Source: Flavobacterium sp. J27 (GTDB lineage: Bacteria > Bacteroidota > Bacteroidia > Flavobacteriales > Flavobacteriaceae). From it: a stretch of 64,000 nt of DNA. The notes below the pieces were generated by a model that searched no databases, was not told the origin of the DNA, and saw nothing but the letters and a program-made list of their open reading frames with translations. This document shows, piece by piece, positions 33,978 through 43,787 of this stretch. Made by a program: the position numbers and the translations under genes. How positions within the stretch are numbered: the first letter of the stretch is position 1; every line of letters starts with the position of its first letter. The stretch lies in the NCBI RefSeq assembly GCF_004303025.1, contig NZ_PJQW01000009.1, positions 67,327 through 131,326 on the forward strand. Reading direction: 5' to 3'.

Positions 33978-36104
33978 ATGTTACAATCGTTACTAAAATT
34001 TTGTTGTATTTATGGCTTCATCCTTTTCTTCTCTTCCATAGTTGGTCAGGAAATAGAAAAGAAATCTTTCACACTAAGTCATGATAACTTAGCTGAATTA
34101 GAGAAACAAGAAATCAATCCATTATTTGACTTATTAAATAACAATCAAGCTAAAGAAGCCAAACAAGGCGCGCTAAAACTACTTCAAACCCTACAAACTA
34201 AAGAATCTTATGTAAGAATACAACTCTTACTTTCTCATTATTATAACAAAAAAACACAACTCGATTCGATGACATTTTATGCTAATAGAGCATTAAAAGG
34301 TTCTGAGTCTATTAAAAATGATTCTATTAGAAGAATTTTAGCCTCTAACGGTTACAATTTACTTGGATTAGCTAATAATAAGCGAGGACTTTTTGAAATT
34401 AGTAAAAAATATCACTTAAAAGGAATCGAAATTGTTGAAAATCAAAAAAAAGCCTATCCCTATTATTCAAATCTTCATGGATTAGCTAATATATATACTA
34501 AACTTTCTGACTACGAAAACGCTAAGAAATACTTCAATCAATGTTTACAATATAAAGAAGAGGAAGAAATTGTTATTGGTAGTTATCTTAATTTAGGCTC
34601 AGTTTATGTACTCGATAAAGATTATGAAACCTCAAACAATTATTTCAAAAAAGTAAAAGGAATATGCGAAGAAAAAAACAATTTGCAATGCCAAGCAGTA
34701 AGCGCCTTAAATATTGGGGTTAACTATGTTTATATAGACAACATTCCTGAAGCTTTAAAGTATTATAAGGAATGTTTAGCCATTTCTAAAAAAGGAAAAT
34801 TATACAATATAGAAGTAATTGTGAATCAAAATATTGGCGAAATATTATACTCTCAAAACAAACTTCAAGAAGCTGAACTACACTACTTAAACGCTTTGCA
34901 TGTCGCTTTAGAATATCATTTTTTAGACCAACAAAAAGGCATTTATCTAAAACTAAAAGAATTAGCTGTAGCACAAGGCAATTATAAAAATGCGTATGCC
35001 CTTATGACACGCTATGCAGAAGTTAATGATTCTATTTCTAAAAAACAAAAAGATCAAGATATAAACGAATTAGATATTAAGTTTAAAACGTTACAAAGAG
35101 AAAACAAAATCAAAGATTTGACTTTAAAAAATAACAATAAAATGCTTTTATTGAAGAATCAAGAAAGAGCCATTGAAAATCTTAATCTACAGAAAGCAAT
35201 AGAGAAAAAACAAAATGAAAATGAAGTCTTAAAATTACAAGAAGTAACTCAACATAAGGTCAACCAAATTAATTTGTTGCAGAAAGACAAACAACTAAAA
35301 GAATCTGAAATTTTAAGAGAAAAACAAGTTCGAAATATTATTGTTATTGGTTTCTTAGTACTTCTTATTCCTGTTATTGCATTATCATTTGTCTATTATC
35401 AAAAACAAAAAGCGCAACTCTTAATTAATAAAAAACAAAAAGAAATTAGTGAACAAAAAAACAAAGCGCTTTTAAAAGATCAAGAATTAAAATTAGTGAA
35501 AGCTGAGATTGAAGGTCAAGATAAAGAACGGATAAGAATTGCCCAAGAATTACATGACGGTGTAGGAGGAAATCTAGCTGCTATTAAGTTGCAGTTAAAC
35601 AATTCAACTTATGGAAAAGAAAATGAAATTAAACGCATAAATGCTCAAATTAACGACACCTATAATCAAATACGGAGCATTTCTCATAACTTATTACCCA
35701 AACGTTTTCATCAAGACAATTTTTGTGAATTTGTTGAAGAATACCAAAACAAATTAGCCGAAGCCAGTCATATTCACTCTTATTTTTCAGCTCACCCAAG
35801 AAATGAAATTAACAAAATAGAGGAATCCATTCTTAACGAAGTCTATCATATTATTCAAGAATTAACTACAAATACCATTAAACACGCCCAAGCGAACAGT
35901 ATCGAATTACAACTAAATTTGATTGAGAACCTATTAAATATTATTTTTGAAGATAACGGAAAAGGATTTGCTGTTGAAAATAACAAAGAAGGAATTGGTT
36001 TAACCAATATTAAAAATCGAATCCATCAACTCAATGGAAATTTACAAATTGATTCCACACCAAATAGAGGAGCTATTTTTAACATTGAAATACCTATAAT
36101 ATAA
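33978..36104 (+). CDS. TPR-containing histidine kinase (HisKA_3 type)
   Basis: A 708-residue membrane kinase. A signal peptide/anchor (1-22) is followed by about six tetratricopeptide repeats (residues ~70-345; LSDYENAKKYFNQCL, DNIPEALKYYKECLAI, KLQEAELHYLNALHV). A charged coiled coil comes next (~350-450), then one membrane helix (IIVIGFLVLLIPVIALSFVYY) and a second coiled segment. The HisKA_3 dimerisation domain has phospho-His at residue 526 in RIRIAQELHDGVGGNLA. The ATPase lobe has ELTTNTIKHAQA, FEDNGKGF and GIGLTNIKNRIH. It is paired with the LuxR-type regulator 9 bases downstream. The TPR sensor ligand is unknown. Confidence 0.94.
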   Translation: MLQSLLKFCCIYGFILFFSSIVGQEIEKKSFTLSHDNLAELEKQEINPLFDLLNNNQAKEAKQGALKLLQTLQTKESYVRIQLLLSHYYNKKTQLDSMTFYANRALKGSESIKNDSIRRILASNGYNLLGLANNKRGLFEISKKYHLKGIEIVENQKKAYPYYSNLHGLANIYTKLSDYENAKKYFNQCLQYKEEEEIVIGSYLNLGSVYVLDKDYETSNNYFKKVKGICEEKNNLQCQAVSALNIGVNYVYIDNIPEALKYYKECLAISKKGKLYNIEVIVNQNIGEILYSQNKLQEAELHYLNALHVALEYHFLDQQKGIYLKLKELAVAQGNYKNAYALMTRYAEVNDSISKKQKDQDINELDIKFKTLQRENKIKDLTLKNNNKMLLLKNQERAIENLNLQKAIEKKQNENEVLKLQEVTQHKVNQINLLQKDKQLKESEILREKQVRNIIVIGFLVLLIPVIALSFVYYQKQKAQLLINKKQKEISEQKNKALLKDQELKLVKAEIEGQDKERIRIAQELHDGVGGNLAAIKLQLNNSTYGKENEIKRINAQINDTYNQIRSISHNLLPKRFHQDNFCEFVEEYQNKLAEASHIHSYFSAHPRNEINKIEESILNEVYHIIQELTTNTIKHAQANSIELQLNLIENLLNIIFEDNGKGFAVENNKEGIGLTNIKNRIHQLNGNLQIDSTPNRGAIFNIEIPII

Positions 36105-36113
36105 AAACAAAAC

Positions 36114-36749
36114 ATGACAAACATAATTATTGCCGACGATCACAATATGTTTTTAGAAGGATTGATTTCCTTATTAAGGAATGTTCCTGAAATTACAGTA
36201 ACAGGAAAAGCTTCAAATGGAAAAGAACTTCTCAAAATATTGGAAGAAAACACTGCCGATGTGATTTTATTAGACATTAGTATGCCAGAAATGGATGGTG
36301 TTGAAGTAACCAAAGTAATTAAAAAAAACTATCCAGAACTAAAAATTATTATCCTAACAACTCATAGTAATGCACACATTATTGCTAAGTTAAATCGCTT
36401 AGGTGTAGATGGCTATCTTTTAAAAAACGCAGAAAAAGACGAACTTTTATACGCTATTAAAAAAGTACAATCGGGAGAAAATTATTTTTCTAAAGAAGTC
36501 GCTGCTATTCATAAAGAATACGAAAACAACCTGAAAAAAAATCTATCCTCAACCACAGAATTAAGTAATAGAGAAAAAGAAATACTCGTGCTAATTGCTA
36601 AACAATTGACCGCTGCCGAAATTGCAGAAAAAACATTCATTAGTTTGAACACTGTAAACACCCACAAAAGAAATCTATTATCAAAACTAAATGTAAAGAA
36701 TACAGCAGGTTTAGTAAAATATGCAATTGAACTTGGATTGTTAGATTAG
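36114..36749 (+). CDS. NarL/LuxR-family response regulator
   Basis: A 211-residue transcription factor. The receiver domain (1-120) contains IIADDHNMFLEGL, phospho-acceptor D54 in VILLDISMPEMDG, and VDGYLLKNAEKDEL with the conserved lysine. A linker leads to the GerE/LuxR helix-turn-helix (~145-208; LSNREKEILVLIAKQLTAAE, AEKTFISLNTVNTHKRNLLS). It is the partner of the TPR kinase upstream. The target genes cannot be read from the window. Confidence 0.96.
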   Translation: MTNIIIADDHNMFLEGLISLLRNVPEITVTGKASNGKELLKILEENTADVILLDISMPEMDGVEVTKVIKKNYPELKIIILTTHSNAHIIAKLNRLGVDGYLLKNAEKDELLYAIKKVQSGENYFSKEVAAIHKEYENNLKKNLSSTTELSNREKEILVLIAKQLTAAEIAEKTFISLNTVNTHKRNLLSKLNVKNTAGLVKYAIELGLLD

Positions 36750-36759
36750 TTTTTGTTTT

Positions 36760-37764
36760 TCAAGCAATTAACATTTGTTCTATTTGTGCTTTCATTTCTT
36801 TATGATTAATTAAATCTAAGATTGGCTTTATTGTGTTGCAAATCTTAATATCAAAATAAGGTAAAAAATGTTCAAAAACATCCCTATTTTCTTTCATAAT
36901 CAAATAATGAAAAGCAGTAAAGCCCTGTTGGTCAAAATCATATAAATCAATTCCAGAATTTATCCAATAGTGTACTAATTCGTAATTGGATTGCATCGCA
37001 TTATAGATAAGTACATTTTGCCCTATATGGTTTTTACAAAACTTATTAAAAAACATGTTTTTTTCCAATAAGAAGCTGGTCATTTCTAAGGTATTACAAT
37101 AAAAAATTAATTGATCTGTAAATGCTGCTCCGTTTTGTAACAATAAATTTACTAATTCTATAAAATTATGCCTTATCGCTTCTGATATAGGACTCGATGT
37201 ACCATTTTCAACACCATTAGGGTTTGCACCCCAACTAATTAACAATTCTGCCATAGCTAATCCTGGTGATTTTTCATAATGACAATCTTCTTTTTTGAGT
37301 CTAAATGGTTCATTGCAAAATTCCAAGAATGAACAATTATACTCTTCAAAATAATTACATTGTGCTCCATAATTAATTAACAATTGTACCATTTCAATTT
37401 CATCTTGTTCAATTGCGCATTTTAAAGAATAACTAAAGTCATTTGCTCCATTTTTTAGTAAAAGTTGCATAATTTCAATATCATTTTTCATTACAGCCTG
37501 ACTTAAGGGAGAAAAAATATCAGCTGCCAAGTTAACATCAGCACCGTTTTCTATCAAAAGTTCAACCATACTTAATTTATATTCACTTTTACCTGAAGAC
37601 AAACATCTATATAAACTTGTTTCATACGGATACTCTATTTGTTTATAATTTACATCGGCTCCTTTTTCCAATAATTTAAAAGCCTTTTCAACTAAATCAA
37701 AAGTATATTTATAAGTATCTAATAAATTAAAAAGCTCAATTGATAATTCATTATTTTTATTCAT
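36760..37764 (-). CDS. Ankyrin-repeat protein
   Basis: A 334-residue cytoplasmic protein of repeated ankyrin units: MVELLIENGADVNLAADIF, IMQLLLKNGANDFSYSLKC, MVQLLINYGAQCNYFEEYN, and later LVNLLLQNGAAFTDQL and LVHYWINSGIDLYDFDQQG. There is no signal peptide or catalytic motif. Bacterial ankyrin proteins of this size bind partner proteins and are often found as immunity-type or regulatory partners near toxins. It is the first of several repeat and unrecognised genes up to 45.9 kb. Start ATG is at 37764. Confidence 0.85.
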   Translation of the reverse strand: MNKNNELSIELFNLLDTYKYTFDLVEKAFKLLEKGADVNYKQIEYPYETSLYRCLSSGKSEYKLSMVELLIENGADVNLAADIFSPLSQAVMKNDIEIMQLLLKNGANDFSYSLKCAIEQDEIEMVQLLINYGAQCNYFEEYNCSFLEFCNEPFRLKKEDCHYEKSPGLAMAELLISWGANPNGVENGTSSPISEAIRHNFIELVNLLLQNGAAFTDQLIFYCNTLEMTSFLLEKNMFFNKFCKNHIGQNVLIYNAMQSNYELVHYWINSGIDLYDFDQQGFTAFHYLIMKENRDVFEHFLPYFDIKICNTIKPILDLINHKEMKAQIEQMLIA

Positions 37765-37850
37765 CTTATATTTTTTTAATTAAACAAAATTTAAAAAGCA
37801 TATTAGCTTCAGTAAAATAGCTAACTGAATCGGGTTTCTTGGATTAATTA

Positions 37851-38492
37851 CTAATCTACATAACCTCTATATTTTTTACAATGTGAACATTCGAAAGCAT
37901 AAAAAACCGATTCTGCATAATCAGATTTTTCAGGACTAAATTGTTCCTTGTAAAAATCGTCTTCTTGCCAGTTATCGAGAATTTCATCAAAAAATTTTTC
38001 TGCATTACCATCTGGAGATTTTGCAACAAAATCTTCATGTTCCCATATATCAACAAAAGTCATAAAGTCATTGCAATGCGTTAGCCAAACGGCTCCTTGC
38101 CAAGCTCTAAAAGGCGGAGTATGCATTAATTCGTCAATCTTAGACTTTTCTATAGCCAGTAAATTTTCCTCTTTTGGCAATAAATTAGTATGATAATCAA
38201 TAGAATCCTGTAATGATTTATATTTCGTAGAACTTGTTACAATTCCTTCTTCTGTTAAATACCCTCCTTCAACTTCCTGAACAAAAGCATATTTTCTATC
38301 CAGTAAACACCCTAGGCATACATATTCAAGGCCTTCCTCTTTTTGTTTTGTAACAATTTCTATTGTCTCATCTACTTTAACTAATGGCTCACTAGTTCTT
38401 TTACAAAAATGACACGTTTCACCATTGCTATAGTATTCAAAAACGCTTTCGTACAAAGAAGACTTAAAATATTTTAAATTAATATTTTCCAT
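37851..38492 (-). CDS. CbrC family (UPF0167) protein
   Basis: A 213-residue protein with three CxxC zinc-like pairs: TCHFCKR near residue 27, VCLGCLL near 59, and ECSHCKKYRGYVD at the end. These and the WQGAVWLTHCNDFMTFVDIW middle match the CbrC family (E. coli CbrC affects colicin resistance; its molecular role is not known to me). CbrC proteins are frequent beside polymorphic-toxin immunity genes, which fits the setting here. An upstream inverted repeat at 38553-38568 may control it or the divergent LRR gene. Confidence 0.8.
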   Translation of the reverse strand: MENINLKYFKSSLYESVFEYYSNGETCHFCKRTSEPLVKVDETIEIVTKQKEEGLEYVCLGCLLDRKYAFVQEVEGGYLTEEGIVTSSTKYKSLQDSIDYHTNLLPKEENLLAIEKSKIDELMHTPPFRAWQGAVWLTHCNDFMTFVDIWEHEDFVAKSPDGNAEKFFDEILDNWQEDDFYKEQFSPEKSDYAESVFYAFECSHCKKYRGYVD

Positions 38493-38552
38493 AATTACGA
38501 TTCTTTTTTATAATTGATTTAACAAAAATAAAATTTATTAAAAAATTCAAAA

Positions 38553-38568
38553 TCACTATAAATAGTGA
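38553..38568. repeat. Perfect inverted repeat between CbrC and LRR genes
   Basis: TCACTAT-AA-ATAGTGA lies in the divergent region 61 bases from the CbrC start and 49 from the LRR ATG. The half-site AAATAGTGA recurs upstream of the genes starting at 45866 and 52313, which suggests a shared factor or coincidence. Confidence 0.4.
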
Positions 38569-38590
38569 AAAGCTACATTTTTATAGTGCT

Positions 38591-38598
38591 TATTTTTG
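38591..38598 (+). promoter_or_regulatory. -7 promoter element of the LRR gene (TATTTTTG)
   Basis: TATTTTTG fits TAnnTTTG and sits 18 bases before the ATG at 38617. A frame beginning at the TTG inside this element is therefore not the true gene start. Confidence 0.5.
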
Positions 38599-38616
38599 TA
38601 TCTAAACAAGTATATT

Positions 38617-41442
38617 ATGAACACAACAGAAATAAGAATCGACTTAGCAAAAAATCAGTTTACCTTTTCTGAAATAACTCATCCTGAAAATATCACTGCC
38701 ATTCGTTTTGATAATTACAATCAAAAAATAGAATTGCCTTTAATCATAAATGAATATCCTAATATTAAAAAACTAAGCTTTCATGGTCAATCTAAAGAAA
38801 ATCTATTTGAAACTCCAAATAATTTAGAACAACTTATCCATATTCAAGATTTATGTCTTTGGAGAGATTGCGATTTTACAAAAATGAAACCAATGCCTCA
38901 GATAGAAGAACTATATGTAAGTGTAAAAAACGTAGAAACAGAAACTAAACAAATAATTACTTGTTTTCCTAATTTGAAAAAGATTAAAATTTGGGGTAAC
39001 TTCTTAAAAAAACAAACATTACCTAATGAAATAGATCGTCTTATTTCATTAGAATCTATAACTTTAGTCGAGTGTGGATTGAGCAACATACCCACTTCTA
39101 TATTCAATTTAAAACGACTTAAAGTATTGAAACTAATAGGGCTTCCTCTAGAATCCTTTCCAGAGGTTATTACTCAATTAGAACATTTAGAAATTTTAGA
39201 AGTTAGTAGTACCTTAATCAAATTACCTAACAATTTCAGTAATTTAAAAAATCTGAAAAAACTTAATTTAGACAACTCTTTGAATCGCGGAAATAAACAA
39301 GAGTCTAAGTATTTAAAACCAATTCCTGAAAGTATTGGAAAATTTAAGCACTTAGAAGAATTAAGTTTGAGTTCTTGCGGTATTTTTGATATTACTCCTA
39401 TCACTTCTCTTAAAAAATTAAAAAAACTTACTTTACGTTATTCTTCTTTAAAAAATTGTAATTCTTTTTCCAGCTTTTCCCATTTGCAAGAATTAGACCT
39501 AGCAAACAGTTATGACTTAAAAGACTTAGATGGATTGAAAGGTTTACATTTAAAAAAACTAAATCTTTCATGCAATTACATGAGATCTATTGAAATAATA
39601 GATTCGCTAGAAATGTTAGAAGAATTAGATATTGAAAGTTGCGATTACATCAAAGATTTTTCACCGATTTACAAACATAATAACTTAAAAGAACTAGACG
39701 CTTCAAATGACATTATAAAAAATTGGAAAAAAAGAGACGATTTTAAAAAATTATTACCTATTCATGAACTCATTGAAAAATTAGACACCACAAATACTGA
39801 AGCATTTGAAGTACTTATTGCCCAATTAGGTAAACATGTAAAAGCGAATTATATTGATGAAGAAAATCCTTTGGCTTCCTTTTTTGATATAGAAACAGAA
39901 GAAGAAGAAATTACAGAAATTGAAATACTAGACCAAGCTATTCAAAAACATATCAAAAATCTTTCTGACACTTGTTTGACAACAATTTTTGGTATGTCTT
40001 TTAAATCGGCATATGATAATTATAATGCAACTTTACTTGTTTTGGAAGAAATTATTTCAAGAAAAAATAGATCCACTCAAAAAAAAGTTATAAAACAATT
40101 CTATAAGGCATGTGAATACTATGACGCTGGACATCGCTATTGGGGATTTACAGTTCAAGATCAATTAATAGATAATTTTTTTCCTCAATTTACGTCTGAA
40201 GCTTTGTACCAACTCCTGAAAAAAGCATCTACAGACCTGTTGAATTCACAAGGAGGTGACCAAATGGATGAGCTGTTTGTTCCTGCATTTGAAAACACAA
40301 CCGATTTCGATTTACAAAAAAAAATAATCAAAGTCTTCTTCCAATATGAGGAAGAAGCACGAACTTACTTTGGGAAAGAATATTTCGACACTATTTTAAA
40401 CCAAATTAAAGCTGTGGCTTTACCCGAATTGAATACATTCCTTGCAGAAACAAAAGAAAAAAACAAACTACAAGAAGCCTTAATTTCAGATTTAGAGAAT
40501 TTAGACACAGAAAATCTTCCAAAAATAATAGCTCAGTTAGGCAATGGTATTTCTAAAAAATTAGAAGATGAATACCTTTATAACATCGTTAAGGCAATAC
40601 AAAAAAATACGCTTAATGAAAAATGGATAACACAATGTCTTGCTTATTTAACCAATAAAGGAGAAGCTTCTTATATTGCACAAATTTTAGAATCAAAATA
40701 TCATAAAGATAGTTCTGAAAAAATAATTTTATATTTTGACAACTTGCTTTTAGAAAAAGATTCTGAAAAAAATATTAGTCTCATTTCTGAAATTATCCGA
40801 TTGTTGTTACAAGATTTGGATAGAAATGAAAAGGAAACTTTTAAAGATTTGGAAATCTATCGAAATTATGCTGTAGCTATTTGTAAAGAAGAGATTAGTA
40901 AAATATATTCAGGAGAAATCAGAAATTTACTTTCTTTCTATTTTAACCGATTATCGAATCATCAAGACAAAAATAGTGCTAATTGGATTTTAGATAAAAT
41001 AACTGCGATTTTCAATCACTCAGAAAACCAATTTTCTTATGAAAACCTATATTACGACACTTATTATTTAGTAAGTGATGGCGAAAATGAAACGTGTCGT
41101 ACTTTATTTTATACTTTATGTCCAAAAATTAAGAATTATCGCAGTGAAAATATTTTGTATTTAAATGTAATTGCTGCTATAAAACTAAACGACGTAACTT
41201 ATTTTGACCTTCTTCTAAAAGAAATTGAAAAACTAGAAGAAATTACACAAGTTTTGTTGGCATTCAATCTCGCTTGCGGATTTGCTCATTTCAACAGAAA
41301 AGAAGCCTTATTGTATTACACAAAAGAAGCCATTCGATTAGGAAAAACTAAAGAACAATTCTTAGACGATACCGATTTTGAAAAATTTTGGCAAGACCAA
41401 GATTTCTTACAAGCCATTGTTGAAGAGCAAAACACAATATAA
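38617..41442 (+). CDS. Large leucine-rich-repeat protein
   Basis: Start ATG 38617 (MNTTEIRIDLAKNQFTFSE) gives 941 residues. LRRs of the LxxLxxLxLxxC/N type fill about residues 60-370 (LKVLKLIGLPLESFPEVITQ, LKKLNLDNSLNR, LKKLTLRYSSLKNC, LEELDIESCDYIKDFSP). The remaining 570 residues are helical and lack a known motif, except for a TPR-like stretch near the end (ALLYYTKEAIRLGKT). There is no signal peptide, so it should be cytoplasmic. It starts a plus-strand run with two unrecognised genes and is divergent from the CbrC gene. Function is unknown; LRRs imply protein binding. Confidence 0.85.
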   Translation: MNTTEIRIDLAKNQFTFSEITHPENITAIRFDNYNQKIELPLIINEYPNIKKLSFHGQSKENLFETPNNLEQLIHIQDLCLWRDCDFTKMKPMPQIEELYVSVKNVETETKQIITCFPNLKKIKIWGNFLKKQTLPNEIDRLISLESITLVECGLSNIPTSIFNLKRLKVLKLIGLPLESFPEVITQLEHLEILEVSSTLIKLPNNFSNLKNLKKLNLDNSLNRGNKQESKYLKPIPESIGKFKHLEELSLSSCGIFDITPITSLKKLKKLTLRYSSLKNCNSFSSFSHLQELDLANSYDLKDLDGLKGLHLKKLNLSCNYMRSIEIIDSLEMLEELDIESCDYIKDFSPIYKHNNLKELDASNDIIKNWKKRDDFKKLLPIHELIEKLDTTNTEAFEVLIAQLGKHVKANYIDEENPLASFFDIETEEEEITEIEILDQAIQKHIKNLSDTCLTTIFGMSFKSAYDNYNATLLVLEEIISRKNRSTQKKVIKQFYKACEYYDAGHRYWGFTVQDQLIDNFFPQFTSEALYQLLKKASTDLLNSQGGDQMDELFVPAFENTTDFDLQKKIIKVFFQYEEEARTYFGKEYFDTILNQIKAVALPELNTFLAETKEKNKLQEALISDLENLDTENLPKIIAQLGNGISKKLEDEYLYNIVKAIQKNTLNEKWITQCLAYLTNKGEASYIAQILESKYHKDSSEKIILYFDNLLLEKDSEKNISLISEIIRLLLQDLDRNEKETFKDLEIYRNYAVAICKEEISKIYSGEIRNLLSFYFNRLSNHQDKNSANWILDKITAIFNHSENQFSYENLYYDTYYLVSDGENETCRTLFYTLCPKIKNYRSENILYLNVIAAIKLNDVTYFDLLLKEIEKLEEITQVLLAFNLACGFAHFNRKEALLYYTKEAIRLGKTKEQFLDDTDFEKFWQDQDFLQAIVEEQNTI

Positions 41443-41446
41443 AAAG

Positions 41447-41995
41447 ATGAAAACTAAATTAAGTGAAGATTTTCAAGATAAGATGCTTTCTTTTATAGAA
41501 AATCGATTTGAAGATGAAAACAACAAAATCATCCTAAGAAAAGTAGACTGGAAAACGGTAGCAGAAAATTGCTTCAATCAAATGATTGCTTTTTTTGATA
41601 AGATGTCTTTACAAGATTTAAAAGATAATACTATTAATCAAATTGGTGCTATTACCTTTAGTTGGAATGAATATGATGGAGACATTACAATTGATTTTGC
41701 TCCTAATAATGATGAAGAAACTGCTTTTGATGAAGGTTATATAATGGCAGAAAGTGCTATTGACAATGACCTTTTTTTTCAAAAATATTTTAATTGTTCG
41801 GGAGCAGAAAGTTTTGAAACTATCGGAGAAGATTATACTTCATTAATCTATTGCTTTGAAATGATTCTTGAAGCTATTATCACAGAAGTATCACAAAACA
41901 AATCATTTAATAGACTTCCCTTAAAATCGCCATGTCTTTTTGGTTTTACTGCTTTCGATGACGAATTACCATCTGTTTTTTTTACCTATAATTAA
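41447..41995 (+). CDS. Unrecognised 182-aa cytoplasmic protein
   Basis: Start ATG 41447, four bases after the LRR stop, gives 182 residues (MKTKLSEDFQDKMLSFIENR). I do not recognise a family. It is acidic, with TINQIGAITFSWNEYDGDI, IDFAPNNDEETAFDEGY and a C-terminal ELPSVFFTYN, the sort of composition found in small immunity proteins, but no motif proves that. It is almost surely co-transcribed with the LRR gene. No signal peptide or membrane helix is visible. Confidence 0.75.
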   Translation: MKTKLSEDFQDKMLSFIENRFEDENNKIILRKVDWKTVAENCFNQMIAFFDKMSLQDLKDNTINQIGAITFSWNEYDGDITIDFAPNNDEETAFDEGYIMAESAIDNDLFFQKYFNCSGAESFETIGEDYTSLIYCFEMILEAIITEVSQNKSFNRLPLKSPCLFGFTAFDDELPSVFFTYN

Positions 41996-42026
41996 ATTTA
42001 TATTGTAATCCTATTATATCACCAAA

Positions 42027-42563
42027 ATGAACTTTAGTATTACTGATCTAGAAAATAAAAACAAAACGGAACTTATAGCCATAGCGCTTCACATTGTAAA
42101 TAAAAAGTACCCTAAACTCGATATTGATATAAAAACATATCGAGTTACGGCTTTTAAAAGTTCAGAAGAAGTTTTTATTACGTTTGAACGATGGGTACGA
42201 TGTGTTCCTAAAAATCATCTAAATGGGAAGCAAATTTATAAAGTAACTATTGAATTGGTTACTAAAAAATGTTTACCATTGGATACCAATTCTATCAGCT
42301 ATTTTTATCAACCATCAAAGAGCGACACAAAGGCAATTGCATTTGTAAAAAAACATTTTGGTCCCTTTAATCCTTTTTTTTTTCATACTATTTACGAAAG
42401 TGAAACTCAATTTATTTTGGAACGAGTAAATATGTATTCGTTTGGTCGTTATAGTATAAACAAAGAAACCAAACAAACTATGGTAGAAATTGAAACTTCT
42501 TTTGCACTACAAGTAAAACCAACTTTATCAATACCAGATCCTTTAGTTGAAATTATTGCATAA
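42027..42563 (+). CDS. Unrecognised 178-aa protein
   Basis: The product starts MNFSITDLENKNKTELIAIA and has no signal peptide. A mixed alpha/beta pattern is visible (VTAFKSSEEVFITFERWVRC, QIYKVTIELVTKK, HFGPFNPFFFHTIYESE), but no motif I can name. It lies 31 bases after the previous gene on the same strand and ends the plus-strand run; the next gene converges. Coding potential is supported by codon use and the close spacing. It is a candidate partner or immunity-like gene, unproven. Confidence 0.72.
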   Translation: MNFSITDLENKNKTELIAIALHIVNKKYPKLDIDIKTYRVTAFKSSEEVFITFERWVRCVPKNHLNGKQIYKVTIELVTKKCLPLDTNSISYFYQPSKSDTKAIAFVKKHFGPFNPFFFHTIYESETQFILERVNMYSFGRYSINKETKQTMVEIETSFALQVKPTLSIPDPLVEIIA

Positions 42564-42581
42564 GGAAACAAAAATAAAGCG

Positions 42582-43787
42582 TTACTTATTTTGAAAAAAT
42601 AATTGTTTTATATTTTCAATACTCAGCCCCTCTTTCTTTTCTGTTTTTTCTCCCTTTTTATATTTTGAATACGAATAGGTTTGATTGTTCTTTTCGAAAT
42701 ACAATCCTTCTACAGGCTTCTTCTCTTCATTGATAAACAATAACAATCCAGACTCAAAATCATGATGCTCTTGAAATAATTGTGAATAATCATTTTTAGC
42801 TGTCGTTGAAAGTTTAGGAATCTTACTATATAACAAATTCATATAAAAAGAGAGAATCAAGTTATGATTATAGGAGTTGTCTTCGCTTGAAATTGTACTT
42901 TCAAAATTATATTTTTGGGTATATTGAAGAACATTAGAAGAACTTACATTATAACTCACAATACCAGGAATAATTAGCATTTTGTTTGAAAGGTTTTCTT
43001 CGCAAAATTCATACGCTAATTGTATTTTTTCATCGACTTGGTAGGTTACTTTACCTTTTGTATTTTCATTAAATAACACGGTAAGACTTTTACTTCTGGT
43101 GTCTATTTCTGGATCTATTTCTTCACTATCTTCCACCTCTATTTTCTCTTTGAAAATAACATATCCATTAGGTATAAAATTTAATTTTATTAATTCAGCA
43201 TAATGCATTCCTAACAACCAGAAATCAACATGTGTTTTGGCTCCGTTAGTATGGTATTCAGTAACCAAAAGGTGAGCATCACCTAATTGATATCCTAAAT
43301 GATGTAATCCGTCCCAAAGCATTCCGTTTTGAAAACTCGTTTTTACCAAGACAGGCGGTGTACTATTCATTTCAGTTTCTAATATAGTTGTTAATGTAGT
43401 TGTATACATCGCCATACATTTTCCGTTTTCATAATAGGAAACTTCTGGAATTTCAAATTCGTTTTCAGAAATAAAATACCCTTCATAAGGAACATTGTCT
43501 TTAAAAAATCCTACTAGTTCTTTTTGATTTTCAATTTGGTAGCGAAAATCGGTTGTTTGCAGTAAAACACCATTTTCATAAATATGACTGTAAGCCAATC
43601 CATCAAACAAATAGCTTGTTGATACTAGTGTACCATGTCGTTGCCCTTTTTCATTAAGTAATTCTCTATCGTATTGATATGTTTCCATCTTTCTTTGAGC
43701 GTTTATAGTGAGGAAAAAAAATAAGAACCATCCTAAGACAATCTCTTTTTTCTTTATTATTTTACAATTTCGTTTATTCGTTTTCAA
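42582..43787 (-). CDS. Unrecognised secreted protein, about 400 aa
   Basis: No ATG is available upstream of the hydrophobic signal (IVLGWFLFFFLTINAQ), so a non-ATG start is needed. I take TTG 43787, 14 bases inside the upstream gene; TTG 43808 is the alternative. The mature protein starts near QRKMETYQYDRELLNEKGQRHG and has short repeats of the MORN-like kind (YENGVLLQT, NVPYEGYF, SYYENGKCMAMY, NGMLWDGLHH) in its first 170 residues. I cannot assign a family or function. It is the last gene of the three-gene minus run starting at 45866. Confidence 0.68.
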   Translation of the reverse strand: MKTNKRNCKIIKKKEIVLGWFLFFFLTINAQRKMETYQYDRELLNEKGQRHGTLVSTSYLFDGLAYSHIYENGVLLQTTDFRYQIENQKELVGFFKDNVPYEGYFISENEFEIPEVSYYENGKCMAMYTTTLTTILETEMNSTPPVLVKTSFQNGMLWDGLHHLGYQLGDAHLLVTEYHTNGAKTHVDFWLLGMHYAELIKLNFIPNGYVIFKEKIEVEDSEEIDPEIDTRSKSLTVLFNENTKGKVTYQVDEKIQLAYEFCEENLSNKMLIIPGIVSYNVSSSNVLQYTQKYNFESTISSEDNSYNHNLILSFYMNLLYSKIPKLSTTAKNDYSQLFQEHHDFESGLLLFINEEKKPVEGLYFEKNNQTYSYSKYKKGEKTEKKEGLSIENIKQLFFQNK